In this document: piece after piece, positions 9,031-17,683 of the stretch
Layout of the letters: every line of letters starts with the position of its first letter
Numbering within the stretch: position 1 is the stretch's first letter
Origin: Pseudomonadales bacterium
Lineage (GTDB): Bacteria > Pseudomonadota > Gammaproteobacteria > Pseudomonadales > Pseudohongiellaceae
Assembly: GCA_022821865.1 (NCBI GenBank)
Contig: JAJECW010000008.1
Span: 62,001 to 126,000 of the forward strand
Length of the DNA stretch: 64,000 nucleotides
Direction of reading: 5' to 3'
Made by a program: the position numbers and the translations under genes
The notes under the pieces: model-generated
The model's database searches: none
What the model saw: only the letters and a program-made list of their open reading frames with translations
Told to the model about the DNA's origin: nothing

Positions 9031-10455
9031 ATGAAATTCGCAAGTCTCATGCCTCGCGTGGTTCGTTTCCCGGCCCGGCTGGCGGTCGCGGCGGGATTTC
9101 TGCTGGCGGCGCTCGCCGTCCGGGCCGCCGAAGACACCGACTGGCTCGCGCGAATGCAGGCCCAGGAGGCGCTCCTTGGGGAACTCGAATCCAGCAATGG
9201 CCCCTTCGATTCTTCCCTGATCGAACCCATCTCGGCCATGATCCGCCTGCTCGAGCAGCAATCCGACCACCAGCGCATCGCCGAATTGCAGGAGCGCCAG
9301 CTCGCACTGATGCGCACCAATCTCGGGCTGAAAAGCCCGGAAATGCTGCCCCTGCTGCGGGACATGGTTCGCACCCGTATCGCCCTCGGCGATGCTGATG
9401 CGGTTGGCGACCAGATGCAGATGATCCGCAATCTCGTTGCCGGTCAGGACGACCCGGAAGCGCTGTTGCGAACCCTGGACTTCCTGGCCTACTGGTACTT
9501 GACCGCTGGCGCCGGCAGCAGCAACCGCGAACGGGCCAGAAATTTTTTCGAAGCGCGGGAACTCATGGAGGACGCCGAAGACTACGCCATCGAAGAATAT
9601 GGCGAAGACAACCCCCAAGCCGTCCCGTGGCTTTACCTCGGCGCCGTGAACCTGTACCAGCTTGTGGCCCTGCTCAACTCCGGGCAGGGCATGGTGTCGC
9701 CCACCGTGCGCGAACTCGTGCGCCACGACGGCGCCATGAAGCTGCGCGGCTCGGCAAGGGGTTTTTCGTTCAATCCCGTCAATTCGGCGACTTTCACGCC
9801 GGTGGTGGAGCGGGGCGAACTCTTGGGAGAGCCGTACCTGCGCGAGGCGCGGGGCAAGATCGACGATATGGCCGGGATTTTCGAAGCCACAGGCAACGCG
9901 GAAGCCGAAGCCATGGCCATGGTCTACCGCTCCGACTTCCAGTTGCTGCTCGGCCAGGGAACCGCCTTCGGCCGCTACCGGGAGGCCATGGAACTGCTGC
10001 GCGGGGCCGGCGTCGCCGAAGAACGCGTCAAGCTCTTCTTCAGCCGCCCCCAGGCGCTGCCCGTGAGCCGCTTCTTTCCCACCCTGGAGGAAGCCATCGC
10101 CCATCAGGAAGCCGAACTCTCCGTCTGGCAGCCGGAAGACGCGGATACCGTCCATGTGGCGTCTTTCGCCGCCTGGGACGAATCCGCGCCGAACATGCGG
10201 GCGCCGGTTTCCGACAACGCATTCTGGGAATTCGTTCCGGAAATGCACACAATAGAACTCGAATTCAACATCAGCAGCCGCGGCGGCGTCGCCTCGGTGG
10301 ATATCCTCTCCGCGGAACCGGATGATCGAAGATCGCGCCGCCTCGCCCGGGAAGCCGCCCGCCAACTGCGCTTCCGCCCCGCCATGGAGGAAGGCCGCGG
10401 CAAGCGCCTGCGCGACGTGCGGATGCAATTCCTGCTGCCGCGCGGGGATGACTGA
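9031..10455 (+). CDS. Exported protein with TonB-like C-terminal domain
   Basis: A 474-residue protein with an N-terminal signal or anchor (hydrophobic at about 12-32, RLAVAAGFLLAALAVRAAED). The middle is helical and Glu/Leu-rich and reads like degenerate TPR helices (ERQLALMRTNLGLKSPEMLPLL). The last 80 residues (FWEFVPEMHTIELEFNISSRG, then RLAREAARQLRFRPAMEEG) resemble the TonB C-terminal fold, with the SxGxVxxVxI-like strand and the RFRPA motif. No Pro-rich TonB linker is present, so it is probably not a classical TonB but a periplasmic protein that reuses the fold. I start at the ATG at 9031; a TTG two codons earlier is possible. Confidence 0.6.
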   Translation: MKFASLMPRVVRFPARLAVAAGFLLAALAVRAAEDTDWLARMQAQEALLGELESSNGPFDSSLIEPISAMIRLLEQQSDHQRIAELQERQLALMRTNLGLKSPEMLPLLRDMVRTRIALGDADAVGDQMQMIRNLVAGQDDPEALLRTLDFLAYWYLTAGAGSSNRERARNFFEARELMEDAEDYAIEEYGEDNPQAVPWLYLGAVNLYQLVALLNSGQGMVSPTVRELVRHDGAMKLRGSARGFSFNPVNSATFTPVVERGELLGEPYLREARGKIDDMAGIFEATGNAEAEAMAMVYRSDFQLLLGQGTAFGRYREAMELLRGAGVAEERVKLFFSRPQALPVSRFFPTLEEAIAHQEAELSVWQPEDADTVHVASFAAWDESAPNMRAPVSDNAFWEFVPEMHTIELEFNISSRGGVASVDILSAEPDDRRSRRLAREAARQLRFRPAMEEGRGKRLRDVRMQFLLPRGDD

Positions 10456-10511
10456 AACCCCGCCGTGTAACAACAGCCATTCTCATTACGGCAGTGGGGG
10501 CGCTCACATCA

Positions 10512-10595
10512 GTCATCCTGCGCGCAGCCGCAGGATCTCATTGCGTGGCCACTGCGAGAGATTCTGCGACTTCGCTTCGCTTCGCGCAGAATGAC
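10512..10595. repeat. Inverted pair of the GTCATTCTGCGCG repeat unit
   Basis: The left arm GTCATCCTGCGCGCAGCCGC runs into AGGATCTCA, and the right arm ends TTCGCGCAGAATGAC. Read on the opposite strand, the right arm gives GTCATTCTGCGCGAAGCG and then TCGCAGAATCTC, the same unit as at 17472 and 44807. The two arms can fold into a hairpin. Confidence 0.7.
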
Positions 10596-10821
10596 ATGAA
10601 GCCTGGAGCGCCAAAATGATGATTGTTGGTGTAACAATTCATTACTGGACTTGGTCGCATGGATACCTATATTTGTCGCCTTCTGGCGAGTTGTCCCATG
10701 GTTTCGCTGAAATGCGGCGAGCCTGTGGGACAGCGCATCAGGCCGATACAACTGAAATCGGGGTCTGGTTCGTACATTGGGAGAACGACCGCGGGTATTG
10801 CCGGTCGAAAGTCCACATTGG

Positions 10822-10880
10822 CGACCGGGGGCGTGGATGAGAGCGGATTTGCAGCCGTGAATTCCTACGGCGCAGACTCC
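10822..10880 (-). repeat. Right-end fragment of the 161-bp palindromic repeat
   Basis: The stretch GGGGGCGTGGATGAGAGCGG, then ATTTGCAGCCGTGAATTCCT and ACGGCGCAGACTCC, matches one end of the full elements in the orientation seen at 43796-43956. The terminal GGCTCC has become GACTCC. It ends just upstream of the RND adaptor gene and may supply or disturb its leader. Confidence 0.75.
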
Positions 10881-10894
10881 CAGGTGGTGACGAC

Positions 10895-12046
10895 ATGATG
10901 CGAGTAGTAATACCGGCGGGGATATTGGCGGGCTGTGTGCTGTTCGCCTCCTGGCTGGTGCTGAACCCGAGCCGGCTCGACGAAGCTTCCCCCGAAATCA
11001 TTCCGGTGGCCGTGCGGGTCATGGAAGTGAATTCGGATTCGACGCAGTTGTTCGTCGAATCCCAGGGCAAGGTGCAGGCGGCGCGCACCGTGAATCTCTC
11101 CACCCCCGTGGCGGGGACGGTATCCTGGATTTCACCCAAGCTCGAAGCCGGCGGCTACGTGGCCGAAGGCGAGGCGCTGCTGCGGATCGAGTCGAGCGAT
11201 TATGAAATCGCGCTGTCCCGCAGCGAGGCCTCCCTGCGGCAGGCGATTGCCGAAGAGGCCCACGCCCGCTCCGAATACGAGCGCCTGCGGGAACTTGGCG
11301 AGCGGCGTCTCGCCAGCGAATCCCAGATCCAGAACGCCGAGCGGCTTGCCAATGTCACCGCGGCGCGCATCAATGAGATCGAAACCCAGCTCAGGCAGGC
11401 CCGGATCGATCTCGAGCGCACCGAACTGAAGGCGCCTTTCGACGCCATCGTCCGCTCCCGGGAGCTTGAACTCGGGCAGTACGCCAACCGCGCCCAGAGT
11501 GTGGCGGTGCTGTTCGGCGCAAATGAGGTGGAGGTGCGCCTGCCGCTGGCGATCCGGCAACTTGGCTATCTCGATGTGCCACTGGATTTCCGCGGCGAAC
11601 TTGACCGGGAAGTGGCGCCGGCGGTGCGGCTCGAAGGCATGTACGGCGGCGAGAGGCATGTCTGGTACGGCCGCATGGTCCGCACCGAGGCCGCCATCGA
11701 CCCGGACAGCAATACCGTCCAGGCCATTGTCCGGGTGACCCAGCCCACCGAAGGCGTCAAGGGCGCCATCCCCCTGCCTATCGGCCTGTTTGTGGAAGCC
11801 GCCATCAGCGGCCGCCGGCTTGACGACATCATTTCCCTGCCCAGGGCGGTAATCCGCAACAACAATCAGGTGCTCGTGGTGGACGCCGAGAACAAGATGC
11901 ACTACCGCGAAGTCGAGATCTTCCGTTTCGAGGAAGAGCGCGTGCTCGTCAGCGGCGGCCTGCGCCCCGGGGAAATCGTCTGCATTTCGCCCATCCAAGC
12001 GGTGGTTGACGGCATGACCGTGCAGCCCGTGCGGGAAATGATCTGA
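10895..12046 (+). CDS. RND efflux periplasmic adaptor (HlyD/AcrA family)
   Basis: This 383-residue membrane-fusion protein links an inner-membrane RND pump to an outer-membrane channel. It has an N-terminal membrane anchor (about 4-24), a lipoyl half-motif (VNLSTPVAGTVSWISPKLEAGGYVAEGEALLRIE), a coiled-coil hairpin rich in Glu/Arg/Ala (about 105-175), the second lipoyl half (RTELKAPFDAIVRSRELELGQYANRAQSV), and beta-barrel and membrane-proximal domains up to the end (VLVSGGLRPGEIVCISPIQAV). The RND pump gene follows after 32 bases, so they form an operon. There is no TolC-like gene nearby, and the substrate is unknown. Two adjacent ATGs (10895, 10898) are equivalent choices for the start. Confidence 0.88.
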   Translation: MMRVVIPAGILAGCVLFASWLVLNPSRLDEASPEIIPVAVRVMEVNSDSTQLFVESQGKVQAARTVNLSTPVAGTVSWISPKLEAGGYVAEGEALLRIESSDYEIALSRSEASLRQAIAEEAHARSEYERLRELGERRLASESQIQNAERLANVTAARINEIETQLRQARIDLERTELKAPFDAIVRSRELELGQYANRAQSVAVLFGANEVEVRLPLAIRQLGYLDVPLDFRGELDREVAPAVRLEGMYGGERHVWYGRMVRTEAAIDPDSNTVQAIVRVTQPTEGVKGAIPLPIGLFVEAAISGRRLDDIISLPRAVIRNNNQVLVVDAENKMHYREVEIFRFEEERVLVSGGLRPGEIVCISPIQAVVDGMTVQPVREMI

Positions 12047-12078
12047 GCCGCATCGCGGACTGAAGGGCGGAAAAAATC

Positions 12079-15000
12079 GTGCGTACCCCGATAAGCTGGT
12101 TTGTGAGGAATCCCGTCGCATCCAATCTGCTGATGTGGATTTTTCTCGTCGGCGGCCTGATCGCCTATCTCAATCTGAACCAGGAAGAATTCCCCGATAT
12201 CGACGTTGGCGTGATCCAGGTCAGCGTGCCCTATCTGGGCGCCACGCCCGAGGAGTCGGAAACCGGCGTTTGCCTGCGAATCGAGGAGGCCCTCGAAGGC
12301 GCCGAGGGAATCCAGCGCCTGACCACCACCGCAAGGGAAGGCGGCTGCGACGCCACGGTGGAACTCACCGGAGACGCCGACCTCAACCGCTCGCTGAACG
12401 ACGTGAAAGCCAAGGTCGACGCGATCACCACCTTTCCCGCCGAAACCGAAAAACCCATCGTCCGCGCCTTCAGCAGCAGCGGCAATGTGATGACCATCGC
12501 CCTAGTTTCCGACGCCGACGACCGCTTTCTCAAGCAGGTGGCCGAGGATGTTCGCGACGACATTCTCGATCTCCCGGAAATTTCCACCGTCAATATCGAA
12601 TATCTGCGCCCGCTCGAGATATCCATTGAAGTTTCCGAATACACTCTGCGCCAGTACGGCCTCACCCTCGACCAGGTATCCCGGTCCATCTCCCAGGCCT
12701 CACTCGACCTGCCCGGCGGCACGATCCGCGCCGATTCCGGCGAGATCATGCTGCGCACCAAGGGCCAGGTCTACAGCGGCGACGAATACCGCGATATCGT
12801 AATCCGTTCCTTTCCCGACGGCAGCCAGTTGCGCGTGGGCGACATCGCCGCGGTGCATGACGATTTCGAGGAAGGCTATCTCGACGCCCGGGTGAACGGC
12901 GAGAACGCCGCCGTCATCGACGTATTGCGGGTTGGCGAGGAAGACATCGTCCGGGCCGCGCGGCAGGTGCGGGGCTGGATGGAGGAAAACGCGGCGGACC
13001 TGCCGCAAGGCGTCCGGCTCGAAGTGCTGATGGATTCCGCCGTGGCGACCCAGGACCGGATCGTCACCGTCGCCCGCAATGCCTACACCGGCCTGATGTT
13101 CGTGCTCGTCCTGCTGGCCCTGTTCCTGCGCTTCAAGGTGGCCATCTGGGTCGCCGCCGGCATTCCCATCGCCATCTCCGGCGCCCTGGCGCTGTTCCCC
13201 GCCGCCGACCTCACCATCAGTTCGCTCACGGTGATGGGGTTCATTCTGGTGCTCGGCATCGTGGTGGACGATGCCATCGTGGTGGGAGAGAGAATCCATT
13301 CCTTCGAGAAACGGGGCTTCAGCAAGGAAGAGGCCGCCATCGAAGGCACCCTGGAAGTTTCCGTGCCGGTGATTTTCGGCGTGCTCACCACCATGGCGGC
13401 ATTCTTGCCGATTCTGCTCCTCGGCGGGCAGATGGGCTCCTTCTTCAACGCCATCGGCGGCGTGGTGGTGTTCTGCCTGATCGCCAGCCTGGTGGAGTCC
13501 CAGATGATCCTGCCGGGGCATATCGCCCATCGCGGGACCGAAGGCTATTTTCTGGAAAAAAGCCTGTTGGTGAAGAAATGGCAGGCCTTCCAGGGCGGGA
13601 TCGCCGATGGGCTCGAGTATTTCGCCGAGCACGGCTACCGCCGGGCGCTCAAGCGTGTGCTGGAATACCGCTATGTGGCCTGGGCGGTGGCCACCGGCGT
13701 CATCATGGTGACCCTGGCGCTGGTGTTCAGCGGCCGGGTGATCTTCCAGTTCATGCCCGCGGTGGAGGGCGACATACTCTACGCCACCGTGGAAATGCCG
13801 CCGGGCGTGCCGGTGCGGGTCACCGAGGCGGCAATCGGCCGGGTGGAGTCCGCCGCGCTGGAAATCGCCCGGGAAGTGGAGGCCGAACTCGACCGCCTGC
13901 AGGAAGCCGGCGCCGCGCCGCAGTCCACCGAACGCGCCGTGAGCAGCGTCATGACCATTATCGGCGGGCGGGCGCCCAGGGGCGGCCCTGGCGGGCCCGG
14001 CGGCGGTGGCATCGGCGCCAGCAACACCGCGGAAGTGGTCATGTATCTCGCGCCATTCGAGGCCCGGGGGCGGATTCTCTCCGAAGGGATCCGCGACCAA
14101 TGGCGAGACCGGGTCGGCACGATTCCCGACGCGCTCGAGCTGACCTTTGTCTCCGACGTGTTTTCCGCCGGAGACGCCCTCAATTTCCGCCTCGAAGGGC
14201 GCAACGAGGCCAACCTGCAAATCGCGGCGAACCAGTTGAAGGAGGAACTCGCCCGCTACCCCGGCGTGTTCGACATCACCGATTCCTTCCGCGCGGGCAA
14301 GCAGGAAGTGCAGATCAGCATTCTGGAACGCGGCAAGACCCTGGGCCTGACCCTGAACGATCTCGCCACCCAGGTGCGGCAGGCTTTTTATGGCGCCCAG
14401 TCCCAGCGCATCCAGCGCGGCTCCGACGATATCCGCGTGATGGTGCGCTATCCGGAAGACGAGCGGCGCTCACTCGGCAATCTCGAATCCCTGATGATCC
14501 GCACGCCATCCGGCGCCGAGGTGCCCTTCCTCAGCGTAGCCGATTTCACCCTGGGCAACAGCTATTCGGCGATCAACCGCCAGAACGGCCGCCGCATCAT
14601 CACCGTGCGCGCCGATGTGGACCGCACCTTGGTGACCCCCGATGAGATTCGCGCCGAAATGAACGCCCGCTTTGTGCGAAGCTGGGAGCGCGAACTGGAC
14701 GTGACCATGGTGCTTGGCGGAGAGGGCGAGCGGCAACTCGAGTCCATCGGCGAGATATTCAATCTCGTGCCCCTGGCCATGCTGATCATCTTCAGCCTGC
14801 TGGCGATTCCGCTCAAATCCTACACCCAGCCGCTGGTCATCATGAGCGTGATTCCCTTCGGCGCCATCGGCGCCATCTGCGGCCACTACATCATGGGCGC
14901 CGATCTCGTGTTCTTTTCCCTGCTCGGCATCATCGCCCTCAGCGGCGTGGTGGTGAACGCAAGCCTCGTGCTCGTGGTGACCGTAAACCGCCTGCGCGCC

Positions 15001-15282
15001 GACGGCATGGGCATGGTGAACGCCGTGGCCAAGGCCGGCGAGTTGCGCTTCCGGCCCATCCTGCTCACTTCATTCACCACCTTCATCGGCCTCGTGCCGC
15101 TGATTTTCTCGGGCAACCCAGCCACATTCTTCATCGTGCCCATGGCGATCTCCCTCGCCTTCGGCATCCTCTTCGCCACCGTGATCACCCTGTTCCTCGT
15201 GCCCAGCCTGTACCTGATCCTGCATGACCTCATCGGCCACACCGACACCAGGGAAGAACGGCGCCTGGCCTACCAGAGTTGA
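12079..15282 (+). CDS. RND efflux pump, AcrB/MdtB-like inner-membrane subunit
   Basis: A 1067-residue RND permease that should export amphiphilic compounds using the proton gradient together with the adaptor encoded just upstream. It begins with the family motif ISWFVRNPVASNLLMWIFLVGG and PDIDVGVIQVSVPYLGATPEE, and has two large periplasmic loops and twelve expected membrane helices. The fourth helix carries GIVVDDAIVVGERIHSFEK, whose Asp pair is the usual proton-relay site. A Gly/Pro-rich insertion (GGRAPRGGPGGPGGGGIGAS, about residue 630-650) sits in the second periplasmic loop. The start is GTG at 12079, preceded by AAGGGCGG. The length is within the usual range of about 1030-1070. Confidence 0.9.
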   Translation: MRTPISWFVRNPVASNLLMWIFLVGGLIAYLNLNQEEFPDIDVGVIQVSVPYLGATPEESETGVCLRIEEALEGAEGIQRLTTTAREGGCDATVELTGDADLNRSLNDVKAKVDAITTFPAETEKPIVRAFSSSGNVMTIALVSDADDRFLKQVAEDVRDDILDLPEISTVNIEYLRPLEISIEVSEYTLRQYGLTLDQVSRSISQASLDLPGGTIRADSGEIMLRTKGQVYSGDEYRDIVIRSFPDGSQLRVGDIAAVHDDFEEGYLDARVNGENAAVIDVLRVGEEDIVRAARQVRGWMEENAADLPQGVRLEVLMDSAVATQDRIVTVARNAYTGLMFVLVLLALFLRFKVAIWVAAGIPIAISGALALFPAADLTISSLTVMGFILVLGIVVDDAIVVGERIHSFEKRGFSKEEAAIEGTLEVSVPVIFGVLTTMAAFLPILLLGGQMGSFFNAIGGVVVFCLIASLVESQMILPGHIAHRGTEGYFLEKSLLVKKWQAFQGGIADGLEYFAEHGYRRALKRVLEYRYVAWAVATGVIMVTLALVFSGRVIFQFMPAVEGDILYATVEMPPGVPVRVTEAAIGRVESAALEIAREVEAELDRLQEAGAAPQSTERAVSSVMTIIGGRAPRGGPGGPGGGGIGASNTAEVVMYLAPFEARGRILSEGIRDQWRDRVGTIPDALELTFVSDVFSAGDALNFRLEGRNEANLQIAANQLKEELARYPGVFDITDSFRAGKQEVQISILERGKTLGLTLNDLATQVRQAFYGAQSQRIQRGSDDIRVMVRYPEDERRSLGNLESLMIRTPSGAEVPFLSVADFTLGNSYSAINRQNGRRIITVRADVDRTLVTPDEIRAEMNARFVRSWERELDVTMVLGGEGERQLESIGEIFNLVPLAMLIIFSLLAIPLKSYTQPLVIMSVIPFGAIGAICGHYIMGADLVFFSLLGIIALSGVVVNASLVLVVTVNRLRADGMGMVNAVAKAGELRFRPILLTSFTTFIGLVPLIFSGNPATFFIVPMAISLAFGILFATVITLFLVPSLYLILHDLIGHTDTREERRLAYQS

Positions 15283-15354
15283 CCGTTTCGTTCCATACCG
15301 CGCTCCCCTCTATTCGTCATCCTGCGCGGGAGCCGGTGTGAAACTGACGACCGC

Positions 15355-15645
15355 TCAGTCGCGAAAGGCGAGCCGCACCGGATGGACTGAAATGTCTTTC
15401 CAGACGCCGCCGGTGACATAGGGGTCCCGGTTCAGCCAGGCGTCCAGGTCTTCCCTGGAATCAAACTCCACGTACACCGTGGAGCCGATCATATTGCCCG
15501 CATCGTCCAGAATGGCGCCGCCGGCGATAAAGTTGCCGGCGGTCTTCAATTCCCCGATCCCATCGAGATGAGCCGGCCTCGCCGCCTTCCGGCGTTCCGG
15601 CGCTCCCGGGTCCTTGTCGTCCCAGGCCGTAACCATGAATTGCAT
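15355..15645 (-). CDS. YciI-like small protein
   Basis: The 96-residue product has the features of the YciI/YCII fold: MQFMVTAWDDKDPGAPERRK at the start, RPAHLDGIGELKTAGNFIAGGAILDD with the central His-Asp region, and DLDAWLNRDPYVTGGVWKDI near the end, where family members have the DPYV motif. YciI-like proteins are dimeric alpha/beta barrels, some of them enzymes, but no activity can be assigned here. It lies 17 bases downstream of the amidohydrolase gene on the same strand and is probably its operon partner. AAGGAG lies a little upstream of the ATG. Confidence 0.8.
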   Translation of the reverse strand: MQFMVTAWDDKDPGAPERRKAARPAHLDGIGELKTAGNFIAGGAILDDAGNMIGSTVYVEFDSREDLDAWLNRDPYVTGGVWKDISVHPVRLAFRD

Positions 15646-15662
15646 GAACCAGGGTCTCCTTG

Positions 15663-17357
15663 TTATGCCTCATACATCGCCACGCCGCCGACCACGGTGC
15701 GCATAACCTGGATTTCCTTGAGGCGATCCGGGTCCACTTCGTGTGGGTCTTCGGCGAGAACCACAAAGTCGGCGAGCTTGCCCGCGGTTACGCTGCCCTT
15801 GAGGTTTTCCTCGAAGGAAGCGTAGGCGCCGCCCATGGTGCAGATGCGCAGGGCCTGATCCACGGTGATGCGCTGGTTGGGGCCCCAGACGCGACCGTCA
15901 AAGTCCTTGCGTGTCACCATGCTTTGCAGCGCCATTAGTGGCTCGTAGGGGCCCGGCGTGTAATCCGAGGCCGGCGCCACGGGGATGCCGTAGTCGAGGA
16001 AGGACTTGTGGGCGAACATCCAGCGCATTTTCTCCTCGCCGTAATCAACCCATTTGTTGCCGTGGTAATGCACATAGGTGTAGAAAGGCGTCGGCACCAC
16101 GCCGAGGTCGCGGATGCGTCCGAGCAGGGTGGGGTTGACCAGCGAACAGTGTTCGATGCGGTGGCGCGGGTCGGGCCTCGGCCACAGGTTCTGCACCCGC
16201 TCGTAGGCGTTGAGCACCATGGCGATGGTGAGGTCGCCATTGGCATGGATGCCGATCTGCCAGCCATTGCGGTGGGCGTCCTCCACGGCCTCGTGAATCT
16301 CCTCCGCGGACATGGTGAGAATGCCGTGGTCATCGGGGCGGCCCTCGTATGGCGTACTCATGTACATGGTGCGCTCGGAGGCCGAGCCGTCGGCGCTGTA
16401 TTTCACCGCGCCGATGCGCAGCACTTCGTCGCCGAAGCCGGTGCGGATTCCCGTTTCCACCAGGTCGGGATAGAGTTCTCCCCTGGGGAACAGGTACATG
16501 CGGAAGCGCAGCCCGTTTTCTTCCCGGGCATCCTGGTAGGCGATCAGGTCGTTGCGGCCGGCGCCGGTCTGGTGTACCGAGGTCAGGCCGGCGGCGGTCA
16601 TCAGTTCGGAAATCAGCTTGACGCCGTCCCGGCGCTGTTCCCGGGTCGAATCGGTGGAAATCAGTTCGTTGAAGATATAGCGCGCCCGCTCGGCCACGAG
16701 GCCGGTCAGCACGCCGTTCTCGTCGCGGAAGAAACGGCCGCCGTCCGGGTCCGGCGTTTCCGCGGTGACGCCGGCAAGGGCGAGGGCGAGGCTGTTGTAG
16801 ACGCCGGTATGGCCGCCCCGGTGCCCCACAACAACCGGGTGGTCCGGCACCACCGCGTCGATGTCGAAGCGGTTGATGGGCCGGCCTTCGGCGAGTTTGG
16901 TGTCGTCGTACTTGAATGCCCGCACCCATTCCCCCGTGGGGGTGTTGGCGGCCCGCTCGGCCAGCGCCTGCTGGATTTCGGCGATGGAGCGCCGATCGGC
17001 GTTGACCTGGACGAGTTCATTGACGCCGGCGCCGGATGGGTGCGAGTGGGCGTCGATAAAGCCCGGCACCACCGTCATGTCTTCGGCGTCGATGATCTCC
17101 ACGCCGACCGAGGCGAGATTGCGTATGTCCTCGCTGGAGCCCACGGCGACAAAGCGGTCGCCCTTGACGGCAAAGGCCCCGGCCCGGGGCAGGCTGTCAT
17201 CCTGGGTGTACACCCGGGCATTGACGACTACATAGTCCGGCGCGCTGCTGTCGTCGGGGTCTTGCTGGGCGAGCAACTCGCGGGTGGGCAGGCCGATACC
17301 GGCTGCCGCAAGCGCGGCGCCGGAGCCGAGAAACTTTCTTCTGGATAGTCGCGCCAT
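15663..17357 (-). CDS. Tat-exported amidohydrolase (YtcJ-like)
   Basis: A 564-residue metal-dependent amidohydrolase of the YtcJ/amidohydrolase-3 type. The N-terminus is a twin-arginine signal (LSRRKFLGSGAALAAAG), so the enzyme should be folded in the cytoplasm and exported to the periplasm. Metal-site motifs follow the usual order: FIDAHSHPSG (HxH), VVGHRGGHTGVYN, QIGIHANGD, HRIEHCSLV and PVAPASDYTPGPYEPL. The C-terminal composite domain ends with GKLADFVVLAEDPHEVDP. I start at the ATG at 17357, right before the Tat signal and after GGGAG; the open frame runs further upstream without a plausible leader. The substrate is unknown. Confidence 0.85.
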   Translation of the reverse strand: MARLSRRKFLGSGAALAAAGIGLPTRELLAQQDPDDSSAPDYVVVNARVYTQDDSLPRAGAFAVKGDRFVAVGSSEDIRNLASVGVEIIDAEDMTVVPGFIDAHSHPSGAGVNELVQVNADRRSIAEIQQALAERAANTPTGEWVRAFKYDDTKLAEGRPINRFDIDAVVPDHPVVVGHRGGHTGVYNSLALALAGVTAETPDPDGGRFFRDENGVLTGLVAERARYIFNELISTDSTREQRRDGVKLISELMTAAGLTSVHQTGAGRNDLIAYQDAREENGLRFRMYLFPRGELYPDLVETGIRTGFGDEVLRIGAVKYSADGSASERTMYMSTPYEGRPDDHGILTMSAEEIHEAVEDAHRNGWQIGIHANGDLTIAMVLNAYERVQNLWPRPDPRHRIEHCSLVNPTLLGRIRDLGVVPTPFYTYVHYHGNKWVDYGEEKMRWMFAHKSFLDYGIPVAPASDYTPGPYEPLMALQSMVTRKDFDGRVWGPNQRITVDQALRICTMGGAYASFEENLKGSVTAGKLADFVVLAEDPHEVDPDRLKEIQVMRTVVGGVAMYEA

Positions 17358-17471
17358 GGAGCAACTCCCGGGGTTTGATTGCAATGGGTGAACTATATCG
17401 CCGGAAAGCGGCGGGGGCAAAGGACTGCCACGATTACGAAAAATTCTCATTTTTGGCTCTCCAACGCTCAC

Positions 17472-17505
17472 GTCATTCTGCGCGAAGCGTAGTCGCAGAA
17501 TCTCA
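17472..17505 (+). repeat. GTCATTCTGCGCG repeat unit
   Basis: The unit GTCATTCTGCGCGAAGCGTA, continuing into GTCGCAGAATCTCA, is an imperfect hairpin (TTCTGCG against CGCAGAA) shared with 10512-10595 and 44807-44844. Confidence 0.7.
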
Positions 17506-17545
17506 TTGGGCGGCCCTTGCAAGAGAATCCGTGAGAGAATAATAA

Positions 17546-17561
17546 TTCAATTTAAATTGAA
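17546..17561. promoter_or_regulatory. Perfect 16-bp palindrome TTCAATTTAAATTGAA
   Basis: This exact dyad of 16 bases lies 122 bases upstream of the nuclease-like gene and 189 bases upstream of the amidohydrolase gene, between divergent transcription units. A dimeric regulator could bind it, but no regulator gene adjoins it. Confidence 0.3.
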
Positions 17562-17683
17562 AAAGGGGGGATAAATTTCCAACCTGCCGCTGTGGTGCGG
17601 GGTGCCGAAGGGGAGACCCCGGAACCCGTTGCGGCATGGCCCGCTGAATTGCGGCAAACTTATGGGACGGCACATCAGGCGCT

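Larger units (their letters stand above)
10456..10894. other. Non-coding stretch holding two repeat families
   Basis: These 439 bases hold no convincing gene. They contain an inverted pair of the GTCATTCTGCGCG-type unit (10512-10595) and a right-end fragment of the 161-bp palindromic repeat (10822-10880), which ends 14 bases before the RND adaptor start codon. Short frames of 74-79 codons in the stretch have no family resemblance or ribosome-binding site that I can support. Confidence 0.6.
17358..17683. other. Intergenic stretch with an AT-rich palindrome
   Basis: These 326 bases separate two divergent genes and contain no supported gene. They hold one unit of the GTCATTCTGCGCG repeat (17472-17505) and an AT-rich block with the perfect 16-base palindrome TTCAATTTAAATTGAA (17546-17561), out of keeping with the GC-rich surroundings. 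The rest, with GGGGTGCCGAAGGGGAGACC, shows nothing I recognise. Confidence 0.5.

Noticed and set aside
10616..10840. Small plus-strand frame of 74 codons upstream of the RND adaptor
   Set aside because: No ribosome-binding site or family resemblance, and it runs into a repeat fragment.
12700..14220. Minus-strand open frame of 506 codons opposite the RND pump
   Set aside because: Antisense to a well-supported RND permease, with His/Gly/Gln-rich composition and no recognisable motif.
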